A stretch of 64,000 bases of DNA from Saccharomyces uvarum (GCA_947243795.1 OX365943.1:806001-870000); one strand, 5' to 3'; counted from the first letter of the stretch, positions 39,557 through 50,461 are shown. The notes: a model not told the origin generated them from the letters alone. Numbers and translations are program-made.

Positions 39557-42500
39557 ATGCTAGGCTTGCGAACTCATGGTTTAGATAAGTATGAACATTA
39601 TGTCCGTTGTCCGTCGGATTTTGGCAAGCTTGAGCTGCAGGACTGGTTGAATAATAGGACATTCCGAGTTTCGCCAAATTTATTGCATGATTGCGATGCT
39701 AAACGTGAATGGAACGAGCCTGAACTGTTTTACCAGAATGTGGATGGCGCTTGCACATGGGTCGAGCCTTGTAAAGAAACAAAACTTGAGCCATCAATGA
39801 TGATGCTCAGATACCATGACTCAAACATTGGACAAATGCCTCAATTTTGCTATCCGATTACTACTCCAGTGGACTCTGAACCACTGCTGAAATACATTTT
39901 GCAAGAACGTGCCGACCTGTCAAGCGATTTCCCCCAAAAATACAACGCCTTAATAGGTAGCCTCTTTGACGTTGACAAGAATCCGGAAACTTTAGACGAC
40001 TCTGATATAGAAGCATTAGATGACACAGAAATGTACGATAGCAGCGAAGAACCACGAATTGAACTGCGAACACTAAATGAACTCCAACAAAAACACACCA
40101 GTTTAATAGTATCGAACAATGGGATTTTTCAAGCAGGTGATACATTAATAACGAACATACGACATGGCATATCTAGTAGTATAGCCATCAAACCCAATGA
40201 TGTAGCTACTTTACTCTTGCTTACTCAACCAAGTGGTCATTTATTGTCTCTTTTACCACTGAACGACGAAAAGGAGACGTATCTGCTACAATATTGGAAT
40301 CTAGGACAAAGAGGCCAGTGGAATATAATAAAACATCAGAACGAGAAACAATTTGTTCTTATACATAAAGAACTGGGCATTTGCAAATTTTTTGAATTTC
40401 ATTTGCCATTCACTTTTCAATTGGTGAACAACTTAACTTTGACGGATTCAATAATTATGAATGGTTCCTTCTTTCCAACTGTTTATTCTGATTTTGATCC
40501 ATATTTTATCATATTCATAACAGCTATAAGGTACGGGAGAATTGTTTATTTTGTGATAGAATGGAATAGTAATGAAATAAAGAAAAAGGAAGTTTACCAA
40601 TTAACTGTATTCGATGGTGAAAAAACAAACATGACTCTTCCCATTGGACTAAACGTTTGTCTCGTCGAGACTCCGCTCAAATTTTCCTTGGTATCTGCAA
40701 ACCAAATCATGTCCGGGGAAACAGAATTTCACTCATTCGGGTTGAAAGCTTTGAAAGGAATTAAGTCATTCTTTCCAGCTCCCTCATTACTATTAAAGCT
40801 ACAAACACTAGATCCAAATACGTTTGGAAAATTTCAATACTGTACCGTGATATCTTCATCAACAGGAAATATTTGTTTCTGCGTCACTGAACGATCGACA
40901 ATAATAAATGGCAACTTGAAATTTTACGAATTAACGAGATTCAAAGGGTTGAAGTCTATTTCATCGCTACCTTCAAATCCACTAAATCTAGACTCCAAGT
41001 CTCCCAGCTACAAACTAATAGTGATAAGTTTTAGTAGGACCCTGGAGCTAACATTGACCTTGAGAGATTTAAGATGTTTGAATACAAAAGATATCATCAA
41101 ACCTTTGAACAATATTACGTTTAAACACACAATCGATAGCTCCACTGAGGAAAACTTTCAAATATTAGCGTTTACATCTTCCAAAACGTATAATACACAT
41201 ACAGGCTCTAACATCAATGATAAAAGAAATTCTCAAGTTTGGTTAACTTCACCAAATGCAATTACTCAGCCCTGTATCAACTATAAACTAAGGAAAACTC
41301 ACCAAATTGTGCATCTAAAACAGTTCCAGATTTTTAACCATTTGAAAATTTGGAAATGTAAGAATTTAAATATATCTTTATTGCATAGGCTTGGAATAGA
41401 ACATCCAATGACCGAGAGCTCATTGATTTTTACGACTGATGCGATTTCAAATAACAGAATGTTTCTATTAGACTTGGCCATAACTACAACCGATGCCAAT
41501 GATGAATCTGCTCAAGGATTGATAAATATAGAAGACTTGTTATGTGACTCTGAAAACGAAACTATCTTTTTAGATTTCACTAAGAAGAACTTGATTCAGG
41601 TTACAAAGGATACAATCTACATTGATCCTTTTGATGCTAATGGAAGCCTGCTCAAGATCTCTCCCGGCTGGGAATTTGAAAACGTAGCATACAGTGACGG
41701 GATCTTGATAGTTTGGAATACTAAACTGGGCCAAGTCTCCTATATCAAAAACTTAGATGCGATTAATGAATTTAGCACCCCTGAACTATCCTTAATTGAT
41801 AGCAAAAGCATGAGCCTATTTATTAGGCAGTTGGGAACTGTTACAAACATAAATTTTAAGATTACAAAGTCTGCAGATGATCCGGTTGAACATGTTATTT
41901 GGATCCTTTTGCATGATAGAATCATTTGCACATCCTTTTCCAGTTGGATATCCGATACAATAGTCTTTTCAAAGGAGTATAACTCTAAAATTCAGCAGTC
42001 GTTAATTTTTGGTCCTCACTTTTGTGCTGTTGATTATGAATCCTTTTTTGAAACATATAGCTTTAAAAATAATCTTTCAAAAAAAGATTTCATATGTACG
42101 AGCCGAATTAATTTTCAAGGTAAAGATATAAAACTAAGAAAGTTTGGCAAGAACCAATGTTTGGCATTTAACTCGTTTGAGATTTTTGTTATTAGTTTAC
42201 AACCAATATCGCAAAGTAAAGAATTGGATTTTTACAAACTAAAATTGCCACACTTAGGAAATTTCAACTCCATACTAGAAGTTTGTCCAGACACAGACAA
42301 CAACCAGTTGTTTATACTGTACTCTGATGGTCTGAGAATCTTTGAGCTATCATATCTAACCTCAAATAATGGAAATTTTTTACTGAAATCTACAAGAAGT
42401 AAAAATAAGAAGTTTTTGTATCTAGACAAAATCAACCGAATGCTAGTACTCAACCAAGACTTAAGAGAATGGGAATGTGTACGACTGTCAGATGGTAAAG

Positions 42501-43774
42501 CAGTGAGTTTGGATTCCCGATTTCTTAAAGACGATTCCGGGGAAATCCTCGAAATAAAGGAATTACCAATAGCTATCGAAGATAATCCCTTAGAAAAAAA
42601 AATAATACTATTAATTACGTTTACCAGCTCACTTAAACTAGTTCTGTTAACTGCCGCCAAAAACAAAATTTCTAATGAAATAATAAATTCTTATGAACTT
42701 GAAAATTCCAGGTTATTGGATCATTTGGTTGTTACGCCTCAAGGTGAAATTTTTGTTTTGGATTATAAAGTTATGGGCACTGATAATGAAATGTCTTTTA
42801 ACAAGTTAAAAGTTGTGAGGAGCTACGCTGACAATGATCAGGAGAATAGTCCACGTTTACAAATCACCTTGGAAAGACGATTTACGTTTAAGAGCTGGAG
42901 CACGCTGAAGACGTTTACAGTTGTAGGCGATAATATCATTGCCGCTACGAATTTGGGTCAAAAGCTTTATCTTATCAAGGATTTCTCCTTGACCCATAAT
43001 GAAGCTACGAGAGTATACCCTTTAGAGATTTACCCAGATTCTAAAGTTCAAAAGATAATACCGTTGAATGAATGCTGTTTTGTCGTTGCCGCTCATTGCG
43101 GCAATAGAAACGACTTAGACTCCCGTCTAATTTTCTATTCCTTACCTACAATCAAAGTTGGGCTCAATAACGAAACAGGCGCTCTACCAGATGAATACGG
43201 TAACGGGAAAGTCGATGACATATTTGAAGTTGACTTCCCCGAAGGATTCCAATATGGCGTAATAGGCTTGTATGATGTTTTACATGGAAAGAAGCATGTA
43301 GATAGTTCGGATAATGGCATAGGGCCAGATGACGATGAAATAGAGAACGCTCTTGCAAAGCGTAACAGATCTCTGCTGTTTTGGCGTAATCATTGCGCAA
43401 CGCCAAAGCCTACAGTACGAAGCGATGCTACCATTGCATATGAGGAACATGTATCATCCCGTTATTTTGAAGATATAAGTTCTATATTAGGAAGCACTGC
43501 AATGAGAACCAAAAGATTATCACCTTACAATGCGATAGCCCTGGACAAGCCCATTCAAGATATGAGCTACGACCCATCGGCACAGACTTTATACGTGCTG
43601 ATGGCGGACCAAACTATACATAAGTTCGGCAAGGATAGGCTGCCCCATCAAGACGGGTATGAGCCAGGGTGGAACTCGGGTTATTTGGTCTCGAAAAGGT
43701 CGCTAATCAAGCCTGACCTTATCTGTGAAGTTGGGTTATGGAATCTAAGTAATGAGAGGAAGAACATGATATAA
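39557..43774 (+). CDS. MMS1: Mms1, adaptor of the Rtt101 (cullin) ubiquitin ligase
   Basis: 1405 residues (1407 in S. cerevisiae), a beta-propeller-rich protein of the DDB1/CPSF160 class that joins Rtt101 to substrate receptors such as Mms22. It supports repair of stalled or damaged forks and non-functional rRNA decay. No catalytic motif exists. The start (MLGLRTHGLDKYEHYVRC) and the end (ICEVGLWNLSNERKNMI) fit the known protein. Many Ser-, Asn- and Ile-rich blades with low codon bias show low expression. A perfect 11-base origin consensus lies inside the gene (42880-42890) by chance or otherwise. Confidence 0.95.
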   Translation: MLGLRTHGLDKYEHYVRCPSDFGKLELQDWLNNRTFRVSPNLLHDCDAKREWNEPELFYQNVDGACTWVEPCKETKLEPSMMMLRYHDSNIGQMPQFCYPITTPVDSEPLLKYILQERADLSSDFPQKYNALIGSLFDVDKNPETLDDSDIEALDDTEMYDSSEEPRIELRTLNELQQKHTSLIVSNNGIFQAGDTLITNIRHGISSSIAIKPNDVATLLLLTQPSGHLLSLLPLNDEKETYLLQYWNLGQRGQWNIIKHQNEKQFVLIHKELGICKFFEFHLPFTFQLVNNLTLTDSIIMNGSFFPTVYSDFDPYFIIFITAIRYGRIVYFVIEWNSNEIKKKEVYQLTVFDGEKTNMTLPIGLNVCLVETPLKFSLVSANQIMSGETEFHSFGLKALKGIKSFFPAPSLLLKLQTLDPNTFGKFQYCTVISSSTGNICFCVTERSTIINGNLKFYELTRFKGLKSISSLPSNPLNLDSKSPSYKLIVISFSRTLELTLTLRDLRCLNTKDIIKPLNNITFKHTIDSSTEENFQILAFTSSKTYNTHTGSNINDKRNSQVWLTSPNAITQPCINYKLRKTHQIVHLKQFQIFNHLKIWKCKNLNISLLHRLGIEHPMTESSLIFTTDAISNNRMFLLDLAITTTDANDESAQGLINIEDLLCDSENETIFLDFTKKNLIQVTKDTIYIDPFDANGSLLKISPGWEFENVAYSDGILIVWNTKLGQVSYIKNLDAINEFSTPELSLIDSKSMSLFIRQLGTVTNINFKITKSADDPVEHVIWILLHDRIICTSFSSWISDTIVFSKEYNSKIQQSLIFGPHFCAVDYESFFETYSFKNNLSKKDFICTSRINFQGKDIKLRKFGKNQCLAFNSFEIFVISLQPISQSKELDFYKLKLPHLGNFNSILEVCPDTDNNQLFILYSDGLRIFELSYLTSNNGNFLLKSTRSKNKKFLYLDKINRMLVLNQDLREWECVRLSDGKAVSLDSRFLKDDSGEILEIKELPIAIEDNPLEKKIILLITFTSSLKLVLLTAAKNKISNEIINSYELENSRLLDHLVVTPQGEIFVLDYKVMGTDNEMSFNKLKVVRSYADNDQENSPRLQITLERRFTFKSWSTLKTFTVVGDNIIAATNLGQKLYLIKDFSLTHNEATRVYPLEIYPDSKVQKIIPLNECCFVVAAHCGNRNDLDSRLIFYSLPTIKVGLNNETGALPDEYGNGKVDDIFEVDFPEGFQYGVIGLYDVLHGKKHVDSSDNGIGPDDDEIENALAKRNRSLLFWRNHCATPKPTVRSDATIAYEEHVSSRYFEDISSILGSTAMRTKRLSPYNAIALDKPIQDMSYDPSAQTLYVLMADQTIHKFGKDRLPHQDGYEPGWNSGYLVSKRSLIKPDLICEVGLWNLSNERKNMI

Positions 43775-44205
43775 CTCCGTTATGCCAAGTGTTTATTGCT
43801 TTATCGCCATTGTCATCCGATGCGTTACGCGTCGTGCGGCGTGACAAGGGGCTAAAAAAAGATACAAGAATTCTTGTTGTTTCCAATTTGCTTCGCCTCA
43901 GAAAAAAAAAAAATAAACAGATGATACATCTTTGTTTGATTTGTATTGGGCACTGCATGTTTTACTAGTGGGCACAAAATACTTCTTCATCCTTGGCGTA
44001 TATACTCAATCAACAGGAATCTTTCTTTGACATTATTTCGAACCTTCACTTTCCCACTGAGTATTGCAAGAACACTTTTGGAACAGCCCAAACTTTAGTT
44101 ACAAAACTCAAAAGGAACAAAACTAATAGAACAAAAAAATCGTTGTCAAGATTTATTGTTTGTACCTAATAGAAAATCATAGAACTTAGAATTAATACTT
44201 AAAAG
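43775..44205 (+). promoter_or_regulatory. RHO1 promoter region
   Basis: 431 bases. ACGCGT at 43827-43832 is an exact MCB core, 374 bases before the RHO1 start. An A run (43902-43912) and AT-rich tracts follow. RHO1 is thought to vary little in the cell cycle, so the MCB may not be used. Confidence 0.45.
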
Positions 44206-44835
44206 ATGTCACAACAAGTCGGTAACAGTATCAGGAGAAAGCTGGTAATTGTTGGTGATGGTGCCTGTGGTAAGACATGTTTATTAATTGTCTTTTCCAA
44301 AGGCCAATTTCCAGAAGTTTACGTACCAACTGTCTTCGAGAATTACGTAGCAGATGTTGAGGTTGACGGGCGTCGTGTAGAGCTGGCACTATGGGATACC
44401 GCTGGTCAAGAAGATTACGATAGATTAAGACCATTATCATACCCAGATTCCAATGTCGTATTAATTTGTTTCTCTATTGACCTTCCAGACTCCTTGGAGA
44501 ATGTACAAGAAAAATGGATTGCTGAAGTATTACATTTCTGTCAAGGTGTTCCAATCATTCTTGTAGGTTGTAAAGTCGATTTGAGAAATGACCCACAAAC
44601 CATTGAACAATTAAGACAAGAGGGTCAGCAACCAGTTACATCGCAAGAAGGCCAATCTGTAGCAGACCAAATTGGTGCTACCGGATACTATGAATGTTCC
44701 GCTAAGACCGGCTACGGTGTGAGAGAAGTGTTTGAAGCTGCCACTAGAGCTTCATTGATGGGTAAGTCTAAAACAAATGGTAAAGCTAAGAAGAATACCA
44801 CCGAAAAGAAGAAGAAGAAGTGTGTCTTATTATAA
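44206..44835 (+). CDS. RHO1: Rho1, small GTPase of cell wall integrity
   Basis: 209 residues, same as S. cerevisiae. P-loop GDGACGKT (17-24), switch I around VPTVFENYV, switch [12 protein letters not shown], NKxD-type GCKVDLR, and SAK motif ECSAKTG. The tail is [15 protein letters not shown]: a polybasic region and a CAAX box CVLL that is geranylgeranylated. Rho1 activates Pkc1, beta-1,3-glucan synthase Fks1/2 and formin Bni1 at the plasma membrane. It is almost invariant in the genus. The AT-rich repeat downstream is listed separately. Confidence 0.98.
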   Translation: MSQQVGNSIRRKLVIVGDGACGKTCLLIVFSKGQFPEVYVPTVFENYVADVEVDGRRVELALWDTAGQEDYDRLRPLSYPDSNVVLICFSIDLPDSLENVQEKWIAEVLHFCQGVPIILVGCKVDLRNDPQTIEQLRQEGQQPVTSQEGQSVADQIGATGYYECSAKTGYGVREVFEAATRASLMGKSKTNGKAKKNTTEKKKKKCVLL

Positions 44836-45001
44836 GAATGTTTTGGCCTCTTTCCGTCCTTAATTAGGTGCCGTTTCTTTTTCTTTTCCCCCGATCCTAT
44901 TCCCTCATTGTATGTACGTATGCCTTCTTCTCTTTTATTTTAGCTTTAGCTATTGCTACTTGTTTTTTCCTGATTTACGTATAGTCTTATTCTCCTCTAT
45001 A

Positions 45002-45037
<36 letters not shown>

Positions 45038-45124
45038 TGTACTGCTTAATAAGTATTATCATTTATTAAAAGAGAATATATTATTTACAGGTACATATCG
45101 TATCCATGATTCGGAAAAGAAAAA
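44836..45124. other. Convergent intergenic region, RHO1 / MRP2
   Basis: 289 AT-rich bases; the (TA)n microsatellite at 45004-45035 is the one distinct feature. Confidence 0.5.
45004..45035. repeat. TA dinucleotide microsatellite
   Basis: A perfect (TA)n run of about 16 units between the RHO1 and MRP2 3' ends. It can form a cruciform and is likely to vary in length. Confidence 0.95.
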
Positions 45125-45718
<594 letters not shown>

Positions 45719-46504
45719 CTAGGCGTCTTGCTTTAGAAATTGGGCGAATCTACTGGCTTCGTGAATTCCACACTCAGTCTTTGTCTTGCCCTTCCACCTT
45801 CCTGCTCTTTCGTCTTCACCTTCCTTTACAGGTTGCGTGGAATGGTAATCGCCAACGGATCTGTACCCGAGATCCAAAAGTTCATTGTATGGTACATTGT
45901 TTGCATCTATATAATGCTTGACCTGCTCGAATGTCCAATTAATCAATGGGTTTATCTTCAAGATCCCGTTAAGCTCGTCAATTTCAATAAGCGACAACTG
46001 AGAGCGAGCAGAACCCTGCGACTTCCTTCTACCAGTGAAGACTGCACTTACGCGTAGTTCTTTGTAAGCACGGTGCGCAGGCTCTACTTTCGCCAAATAG
46101 TCGTACTTATCGTCGTCTTTCTCCCATAGGAAATCACCGTACTTCGAGGCAAATTCCGCCTCTGAATCACATCCATCTGGCTTATAAACATGGATAGTTT
46201 GCTTTTGAGGCTGGTAATACTTTTTCTCGATAGTATCCTTTAGTGTTAAAGTCTGCGGGAAATGATGCAAAGTGTCTATAAATAATAATTCCGGCATATA
46301 GTATTTCCCAGATAGTTTCGACAGCATGTCGATGGTTACCAAACCTGTCAGTCCAAACGCAGTGGTTTGGAAAAGGTGTGGGAAAGCCACTAGCGACCAT
46401 TCGATAATCTCTTGTGCCGTTTCCAACTTGGCTAATTGTTTGTTCCAATGATCCAACTGTTCCTGTGTGACAATAATGTCATTGTTCAAATGGTAAGTTT
46501 TCAT
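45719..46504 (-). CDS. MET16: PAPS reductase (thioredoxin-dependent)
   Basis: 261 residues, same as S. cerevisiae. It reduces 3'-phosphoadenylyl sulfate to sulfite in sulfate assimilation, using thioredoxin. The catalytic Cys245 lies in ECGIH near the C-terminus. The N-terminal phosphonucleotide-binding domain contains the FQTTAFGLTGLVTIDML loop and SGRY-like residues in ISAVFTGRRKSQG-like RVSAVFTGRRKSQG. LLFIDTLHHFPQTL is also a family block. A Cbf1 site upstream fits the Met4/Cbf1 regulon. It is divergent from NUT2. Confidence 0.97.
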   Translation of the reverse strand: MKTYHLNNDIIVTQEQLDHWNKQLAKLETAQEIIEWSLVAFPHLFQTTAFGLTGLVTIDMLSKLSGKYYMPELLFIDTLHHFPQTLTLKDTIEKKYYQPQKQTIHVYKPDGCDSEAEFASKYGDFLWEKDDDKYDYLAKVEPAHRAYKELRVSAVFTGRRKSQGSARSQLSLIEIDELNGILKINPLINWTFEQVKHYIDANNVPYNELLDLGYRSVGDYHSTQPVKEGEDERAGRWKGKTKTECGIHEASRFAQFLKQDA

Positions 46505-46937
46505 TATCTTCGCCGCCTTTACCGCTTTATTTCTGGGCCATCAAGAAGCATCCAGAATGCCTTGTATTCGCTTATATATTGGTATACCTATGATTTTTTC
46601 CTTGTTGAGAGTTGCTGAATTTTTGCTATTACTGGAGTTGTGGCTTTCTCGTTGCTAGCCACGTGAAATGATGCTAAAACAGAATTGAAAGTTATAACTA
46701 GAAAATAGAGCCCAGTAAATTGTATAGCTCTCTAGGCATAACGGATAGTGTTTCAAGCAATACCGGATCAACTATTCAAACCGAATTGGAGTAGCTTGCC
46801 TTCTTGCGTTACGCCTTCTGTCCAACCTTGTTCTTTTGTCAGCGCGCATAGAAAGAACAAGAACTTTATGCTCTTAACTATTGTCAAACAATATCTAAAA
46901 CAAAAGCAAAAATACGTATAGCGCTGCATCAAGAAAG
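46505..46937. promoter_or_regulatory. Divergent intergenic region, MET16 / NUT2
   Basis: 433 bases. The CACGTG Cbf1 site at 46660-46665 is the one strong motif. No gene is seen. Confidence 0.55.
46660..46665. promoter_or_regulatory. Cbf1 site (CACGTG) of MET16
   Basis: Perfect palindromic CACGTG with flanks GCCACGTGAA, 156 bases upstream of the MET16 start. In S. cerevisiae MET16 is activated by Cbf1 with Met4/Met28 at just such a site. Confidence 0.8.
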
Positions 46938-47414
46938 ATGAACGGTAACAGCAACAATAGGGAGCAATTGCAACAAGAGTTGGGCACCACACAGGACCAG
47001 GTAGCCTCAATTATTGAGTCGTTTGTCGAATTAGGTGTCTCCATTTATGACTTCCCTGGTACTCCCGAGGCCACTAAGGGAATGATCACCAATTTGCAAA
47101 GAAACGTGGACCGTTTGTACAAGTTGAATGTGAGAAGCAATGACCCCCAGTCAGGTCTGTCTAAAGTTGACATCCCCTTGGAAGTTGTACAATACATTGA
47201 GGACGGTCGTAATCCAGATATTTACACAAGAGAGTTTGTCGAAGCTATAAGAAGATCGAACCAATACCAGAGAGGCAAGATGCACGGTTTGAAGCAGTTA
47301 AGAGACTCGCTGGCTGATAAGATCGTGGATGAATTTCCCGAATTACAGAAGCCCGTTGAAGATATCATAAAGAGGACTTCTCCTATTAATGATTCTTCCA
47401 CTGCTCATCAATAA
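46938..47414 (+). CDS. NUT2: Nut2/Med10, Mediator middle-module subunit
   Basis: 158 residues (157 in S. cerevisiae). The Med10 family core is [22 protein letters not shown], then VPLEV-like [24 protein letters not shown], ending near residue 125. It is an essential Mediator subunit that links Med7/Med21 and contacts RNA polymerase II. The C-terminus has a few extra residues ([10 protein letters not shown]). It is transcribed divergently from MET16 and lies 138 bases before JIP5. Confidence 0.96.
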   Translation: MNGNSNNREQLQQELGTTQDQVASIIESFVELGVSIYDFPGTPEATKGMITNLQRNVDRLYKLNVRSNDPQSGLSKVDIPLEVVQYIEDGRNPDIYTREFVEAIRRSNQYQRGKMHGLKQLRDSLADKIVDEFPELQKPVEDIIKRTSPINDSSTAHQ

Positions 47415-47552
47415 GAATTTTTTGTTTTTTTTTTCTTACTCGCTGAAAAAAATAAATAATTCAAATAGAAAATTTTAACATTGAAATCATGTCATCGCAG
47501 TTGTTAAAGAAAAACATTTGAGAAGTCGTTACATATCTGCACGCTAGCAACC
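47415..47552 (+). promoter_or_regulatory. JIP5 promoter with PAC/RRPE-like motifs
   Basis: TCATCGC at 47492-47498 is 7/8 of PAC in reverse, and GAAAATTTT lies at 47468-47476, an RRPE-like core. This fits a ribosome biogenesis gene. The motifs are close but not perfect. Confidence 0.5.
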
Positions 47553-49070
47553 ATGGCGAAGAGCAAAAAACAATCAGATGTCGTTGATTCAACGAATTTC
47601 CCTATTTTAGAACTAACATCTTCAAAAACTCCCATTTTCCAGTCTATTCTACATCCCGAACTCCCAATAATCATAACGGGGTTCGGTACTGGTCATATTG
47701 TCTGTCATCGTTACAACCCAACTAAGTTGCAATCCAGTTTGAATCGTAGACGTAAACTTGACGTTGCAGCATTGGATAAGGACTCAAAGAGTAACTCCAA
47801 ACCAAAGAAAGGTACTTGTCTTTGGACTAGATTGGACATGGATGTAGAGAATGGTACTTTAAAATCTGTGGGAACAGAGGAAGAAGAACAACAAATGGAA
47901 CAAAGTGAAGACTTGGGCGTAGAGACGCTTTGGAAGACCAAAAGGCATAAAGGTAGTGTACGTGCCATTTGCTTTAATGCTAAGGGTGATAGTATCTTTT
48001 CTATTGGTACTGATAATATTTTGAAAAAGGCTGACACTATGACAGGTAAAGTTATTAAAAAGGTGAACTTGAGTTCATTATTTGAATCCGAGAAGAAGAA
48101 GAATGACAAGTTTACCAAACTATGCATCTCTCAAACTCATCCGTTTATATTGATAGGTGATGAATCTGGTGACGTTCATGTGCTGAATTCAGAAACTTTG
48201 ACTTTAACCAATACAGTCCATTCAATACATTTTGGTGACTCTATTAATGATATTTTCCATTTTGATAAAAAGTCCATATATAAATTCATTTCCTTGGGCC
48301 AGACAACGTTGGCATATTTTGATGTCCGTGACAAAGACGCCAAACCAAACACACCAGAAAATGAGGACGGGAAAATCATGGTTAGTGAAGATCAAGAAGA
48401 TGAAGTCCTTTGCGGTTGTTTTGTTGATCCTGACGTGGCAGATACGCTTGTATGCGGGATGGGTGAAGGTATTGCCACCGTGTGGAAACCGAATAAAAAT
48501 GACTTGGTAGATCAAATGAGTCGTATAAAAATCAGTAAGGATGAAAGTGTTGATTGCGTTGTTCCTACTTTGCAAGATGATAATTGTGTCTGGTGTGGTT
48601 GTTCCAACGGTAACATCTATAAACTGAATGCCAAATTGGGTAAAGTCGTTGAAGTGAGAAATCATAACAATCTTGATGAAGTGAATTTCTTGGATTTGGA
48701 CTGCGAATACCGTGTTGTTTCTGGTGGCTTAGAAAACATCAAAATTTGGGAATTGTCAAATGATGACAAAAAGGAAGAGGGATCCTTAGAGTCTGATGAA
48801 GATGTCGCCAGTTCAGATGAAAATGACAGTGATAGTAACAGCGAAGATGATAGCTCCGAAGAAGATTCTAGTGAAGCTGAAGTCACGCTTGTCGGACTAT
48901 CGAAAGAAGAGTTATTGAATGAGTTGGACAAAGACTTGAACCAACAAGAAGAGTCTGTTGAGGAAAAAGAGTCTAATCAAAAAAGCAATAAAAAGAGAAA
49001 ATTGATGAAGGAGAACAGTAGGAAAAAGGAGCTATACGAACATGGAATTAAAAAATTCGATGATTTGTAG
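47553..49070 (+). CDS. JIP5: Jip5, WD-repeat ribosome biogenesis protein
   Basis: 505 residues (492 recalled in S. cerevisiae). Seven or so WD40-type blades make a beta-propeller (about 30-400); clear ones are HKGSVRAICFNAKGDSIFSIGTDN and FVDPDVADTLVCGMGEG. The C-terminus (400-505) is an acidic Ser/Asp/Glu run followed by a basic Lys/Arg tail. Human WDR55 is the related protein. Jip5 is nucleolar and required for 60S biogenesis. The longer acidic region explains the extra length. Confidence 0.95.
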   Translation: MAKSKKQSDVVDSTNFPILELTSSKTPIFQSILHPELPIIITGFGTGHIVCHRYNPTKLQSSLNRRRKLDVAALDKDSKSNSKPKKGTCLWTRLDMDVENGTLKSVGTEEEEQQMEQSEDLGVETLWKTKRHKGSVRAICFNAKGDSIFSIGTDNILKKADTMTGKVIKKVNLSSLFESEKKKNDKFTKLCISQTHPFILIGDESGDVHVLNSETLTLTNTVHSIHFGDSINDIFHFDKKSIYKFISLGQTTLAYFDVRDKDAKPNTPENEDGKIMVSEDQEDEVLCGCFVDPDVADTLVCGMGEGIATVWKPNKNDLVDQMSRIKISKDESVDCVVPTLQDDNCVWCGCSNGNIYKLNAKLGKVVEVRNHNNLDEVNFLDLDCEYRVVSGGLENIKIWELSNDDKKEEGSLESDEDVASSDENDSDSNSEDDSSEEDSSEAEVTLVGLSKEELLNELDKDLNQQEESVEEKESNQKSNKKRKLMKENSRKKELYEHGIKKFDDL

Positions 49071-49198
49071 ACTTTGTTTATTTGTTTGTACCATATAAAA
49101 TCACTAATTAAATACACTTTGATATTAAGCCTGGAACACCATCTTTGTATAAGTAAAAGATATTGCTTCTTTTACCCTCAAGGGAGCAAAAAAATAAA

Positions 49199-49272
49199 TG
49201 GTCTCTAGCGGGATCGAACCGCTGATCCCCGCGTTATTAGCACGGTGCCTTAACCAACTGGGCCAAGAGACC
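49199..49272 (-). tRNA. tI(AAU): tRNA-Ile (anticodon AAU), second copy
   Basis: Identical in all 74 bases to the copy at 611-684, here on the minus strand. The anticodon is AAT. The A run at about 49188-49195 reads as the U-rich terminator. The 3' flank also resembles that of the first copy (CCATTTATTTTTTT), which may reflect shared Pol III signals. Confidence 0.98.
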
Positions 49273-49851
49273 GTTATTAATTGCTTTTGAAGGCAAATAA
49301 AAAGCTATATTACGTAAATACTTGTAGTGTAGTACAATACAGTTTCAAGACAAAAGGAATTAGGTCAAGCAGGTACGCATGGCACACTTATAAGTTCTAC
49401 AAGGCACAAACCAAAGGGTAGACGTATAGGTAAACCCGACACTATGTCTCCGTAAAAGGGGCCGGTAGGGTATGCTATACCTTTGAAAACAGCTCAGCAA
49501 TTTCGCGATTGTATCGCCAAATACTGTTTCTGCGTCCTTCACGATGCACAACAGAGTCGTAAGTGAGGATAACGGGGAAGAACGATGTAGAATTACCAAA
49601 TATTGAATCCAGGATTCCCAATTGACCTTCTTTGAAATCATATACCGCGCATCATGAGATACCACTTCTCACTTATTTAACTCACCGTATAATGACTCTT
49701 TTTGGGCATAAAAAATTGCTTATCGCTTCGCACGCCATTATTTTTTGACAAATACTGAAAAAATAGCTTAAGGGAGAAGAACAAAAGAAGCAGTTAGTTA
49801 ATAAAAACTATTACGATAAAGAACAAAACTTGAAAGCAAGCACCCCAAGAA
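49273..49851 (+). promoter_or_regulatory. YPR170W-B upstream region
   Basis: 579 bases between the tRNA gene and the V-ATPase subunit gene. Minus-strand frames here (such as 49360-49665) look like dubious ORFs and are not called. I saw no LTR ends in the zone upstream of the tRNA. Confidence 0.45.
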
Positions 49852-50218
49852 ATGAAACCTGTTGTATCCACTGGCAAGGCATGGTGCTGTACCGTACTAT
49901 CGGCGTTTGGTGTGGTGATTCTTTCCGTGATTGCTCATATGTTTAACACAAGCCATGAATCCTTTGTAGGATCGATAAACGATCCTGAAGATGGACCTGC
50001 GTATGTTATACCCTTTCTTATACCTTTCTGTTTTCGTTACCTTCCACGATTTCTTATATCTTCCCCTTTACTAACTATTATTTTAAATATCAATCTCCGT
50101 TGTTTATAGTGTTGCACATACCGTTTATTTGGCTGCATTGGTATACCTGATGTTTTTCGTATTCTGCGGGTTCCAAGTATACTTGGCCAGAAGAAAACCT
50201 TCGATCGAGTTGCGTTAA
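49852..50218 (+). CDS. YPR170W-B: V-ATPase Vo subunit f (RNAseK family), spliced
   Basis: Exon 1 runs 49852-50000 and exon 2 50110-50218, joined within a GCT codon, for 85 residues. It starts MKPVVSTGKAWCCTVLSAFG and ends LARRKPSIELR. Two transmembrane helices (about 10-30 and 52-75) match the fungal protein found in cryo-EM of the yeast Vo ring and homologous to human RNAseK. Unspliced RNA gives an 85-codon frame too, ending differently (in RCL), so length alone misleads. The role is assembly or stability of the proton-translocating Vo sector. Confidence 0.95.
50001..50109 (+). other. Intron of YPR170W-B
   Basis: A 109-base intron with 5' site GTATGT (50001), branch site TACTAAC (50069-50075) and 3' site TAG ending at 50109. 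All three signals are the yeast consensus. Confidence 0.95.
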
Positions 50219-50461
50219 TCTTGAACTCAATGGGATAATACCAAATGCATTAATACCGTCCAACTGTTCTATATACTTATCGTAACCTCGTTCCATGTGA
50301 CATTCTTTTATTTTTATTGCAATTCCCGATAATAACAAATAAAATGAGATATACTATAGGAATGAGTATATAACATATATTTATATATATATATATAAAT
50401 TTCTAATCAATAAAAGTCACAACAACCGACCTTTCCATAGGTTCTTGCTCGTTTCCGAAAT
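50219..50461. promoter_or_regulatory. BSP1 promoter
   Basis: 243 AT-rich bases with TATATATATATA at about 50383-50396, in the BSP1 5' region. No other motif was recognised. Confidence 0.4.

Noticed and set aside
42880-42890. Perfect 11-base ARS consensus inside MMS1
   Set aside because: Origins rarely lie within transcribed coding sequence and there is no surrounding support; a chance match in AT-rich coding DNA.
49360-49665. 101-codon minus-strand frame after tRNA-Ile
   Set aside because: Matches the place of dubious ORFs in S. cerevisiae, has no motif, and overlaps the promoter of YPR170W-B.
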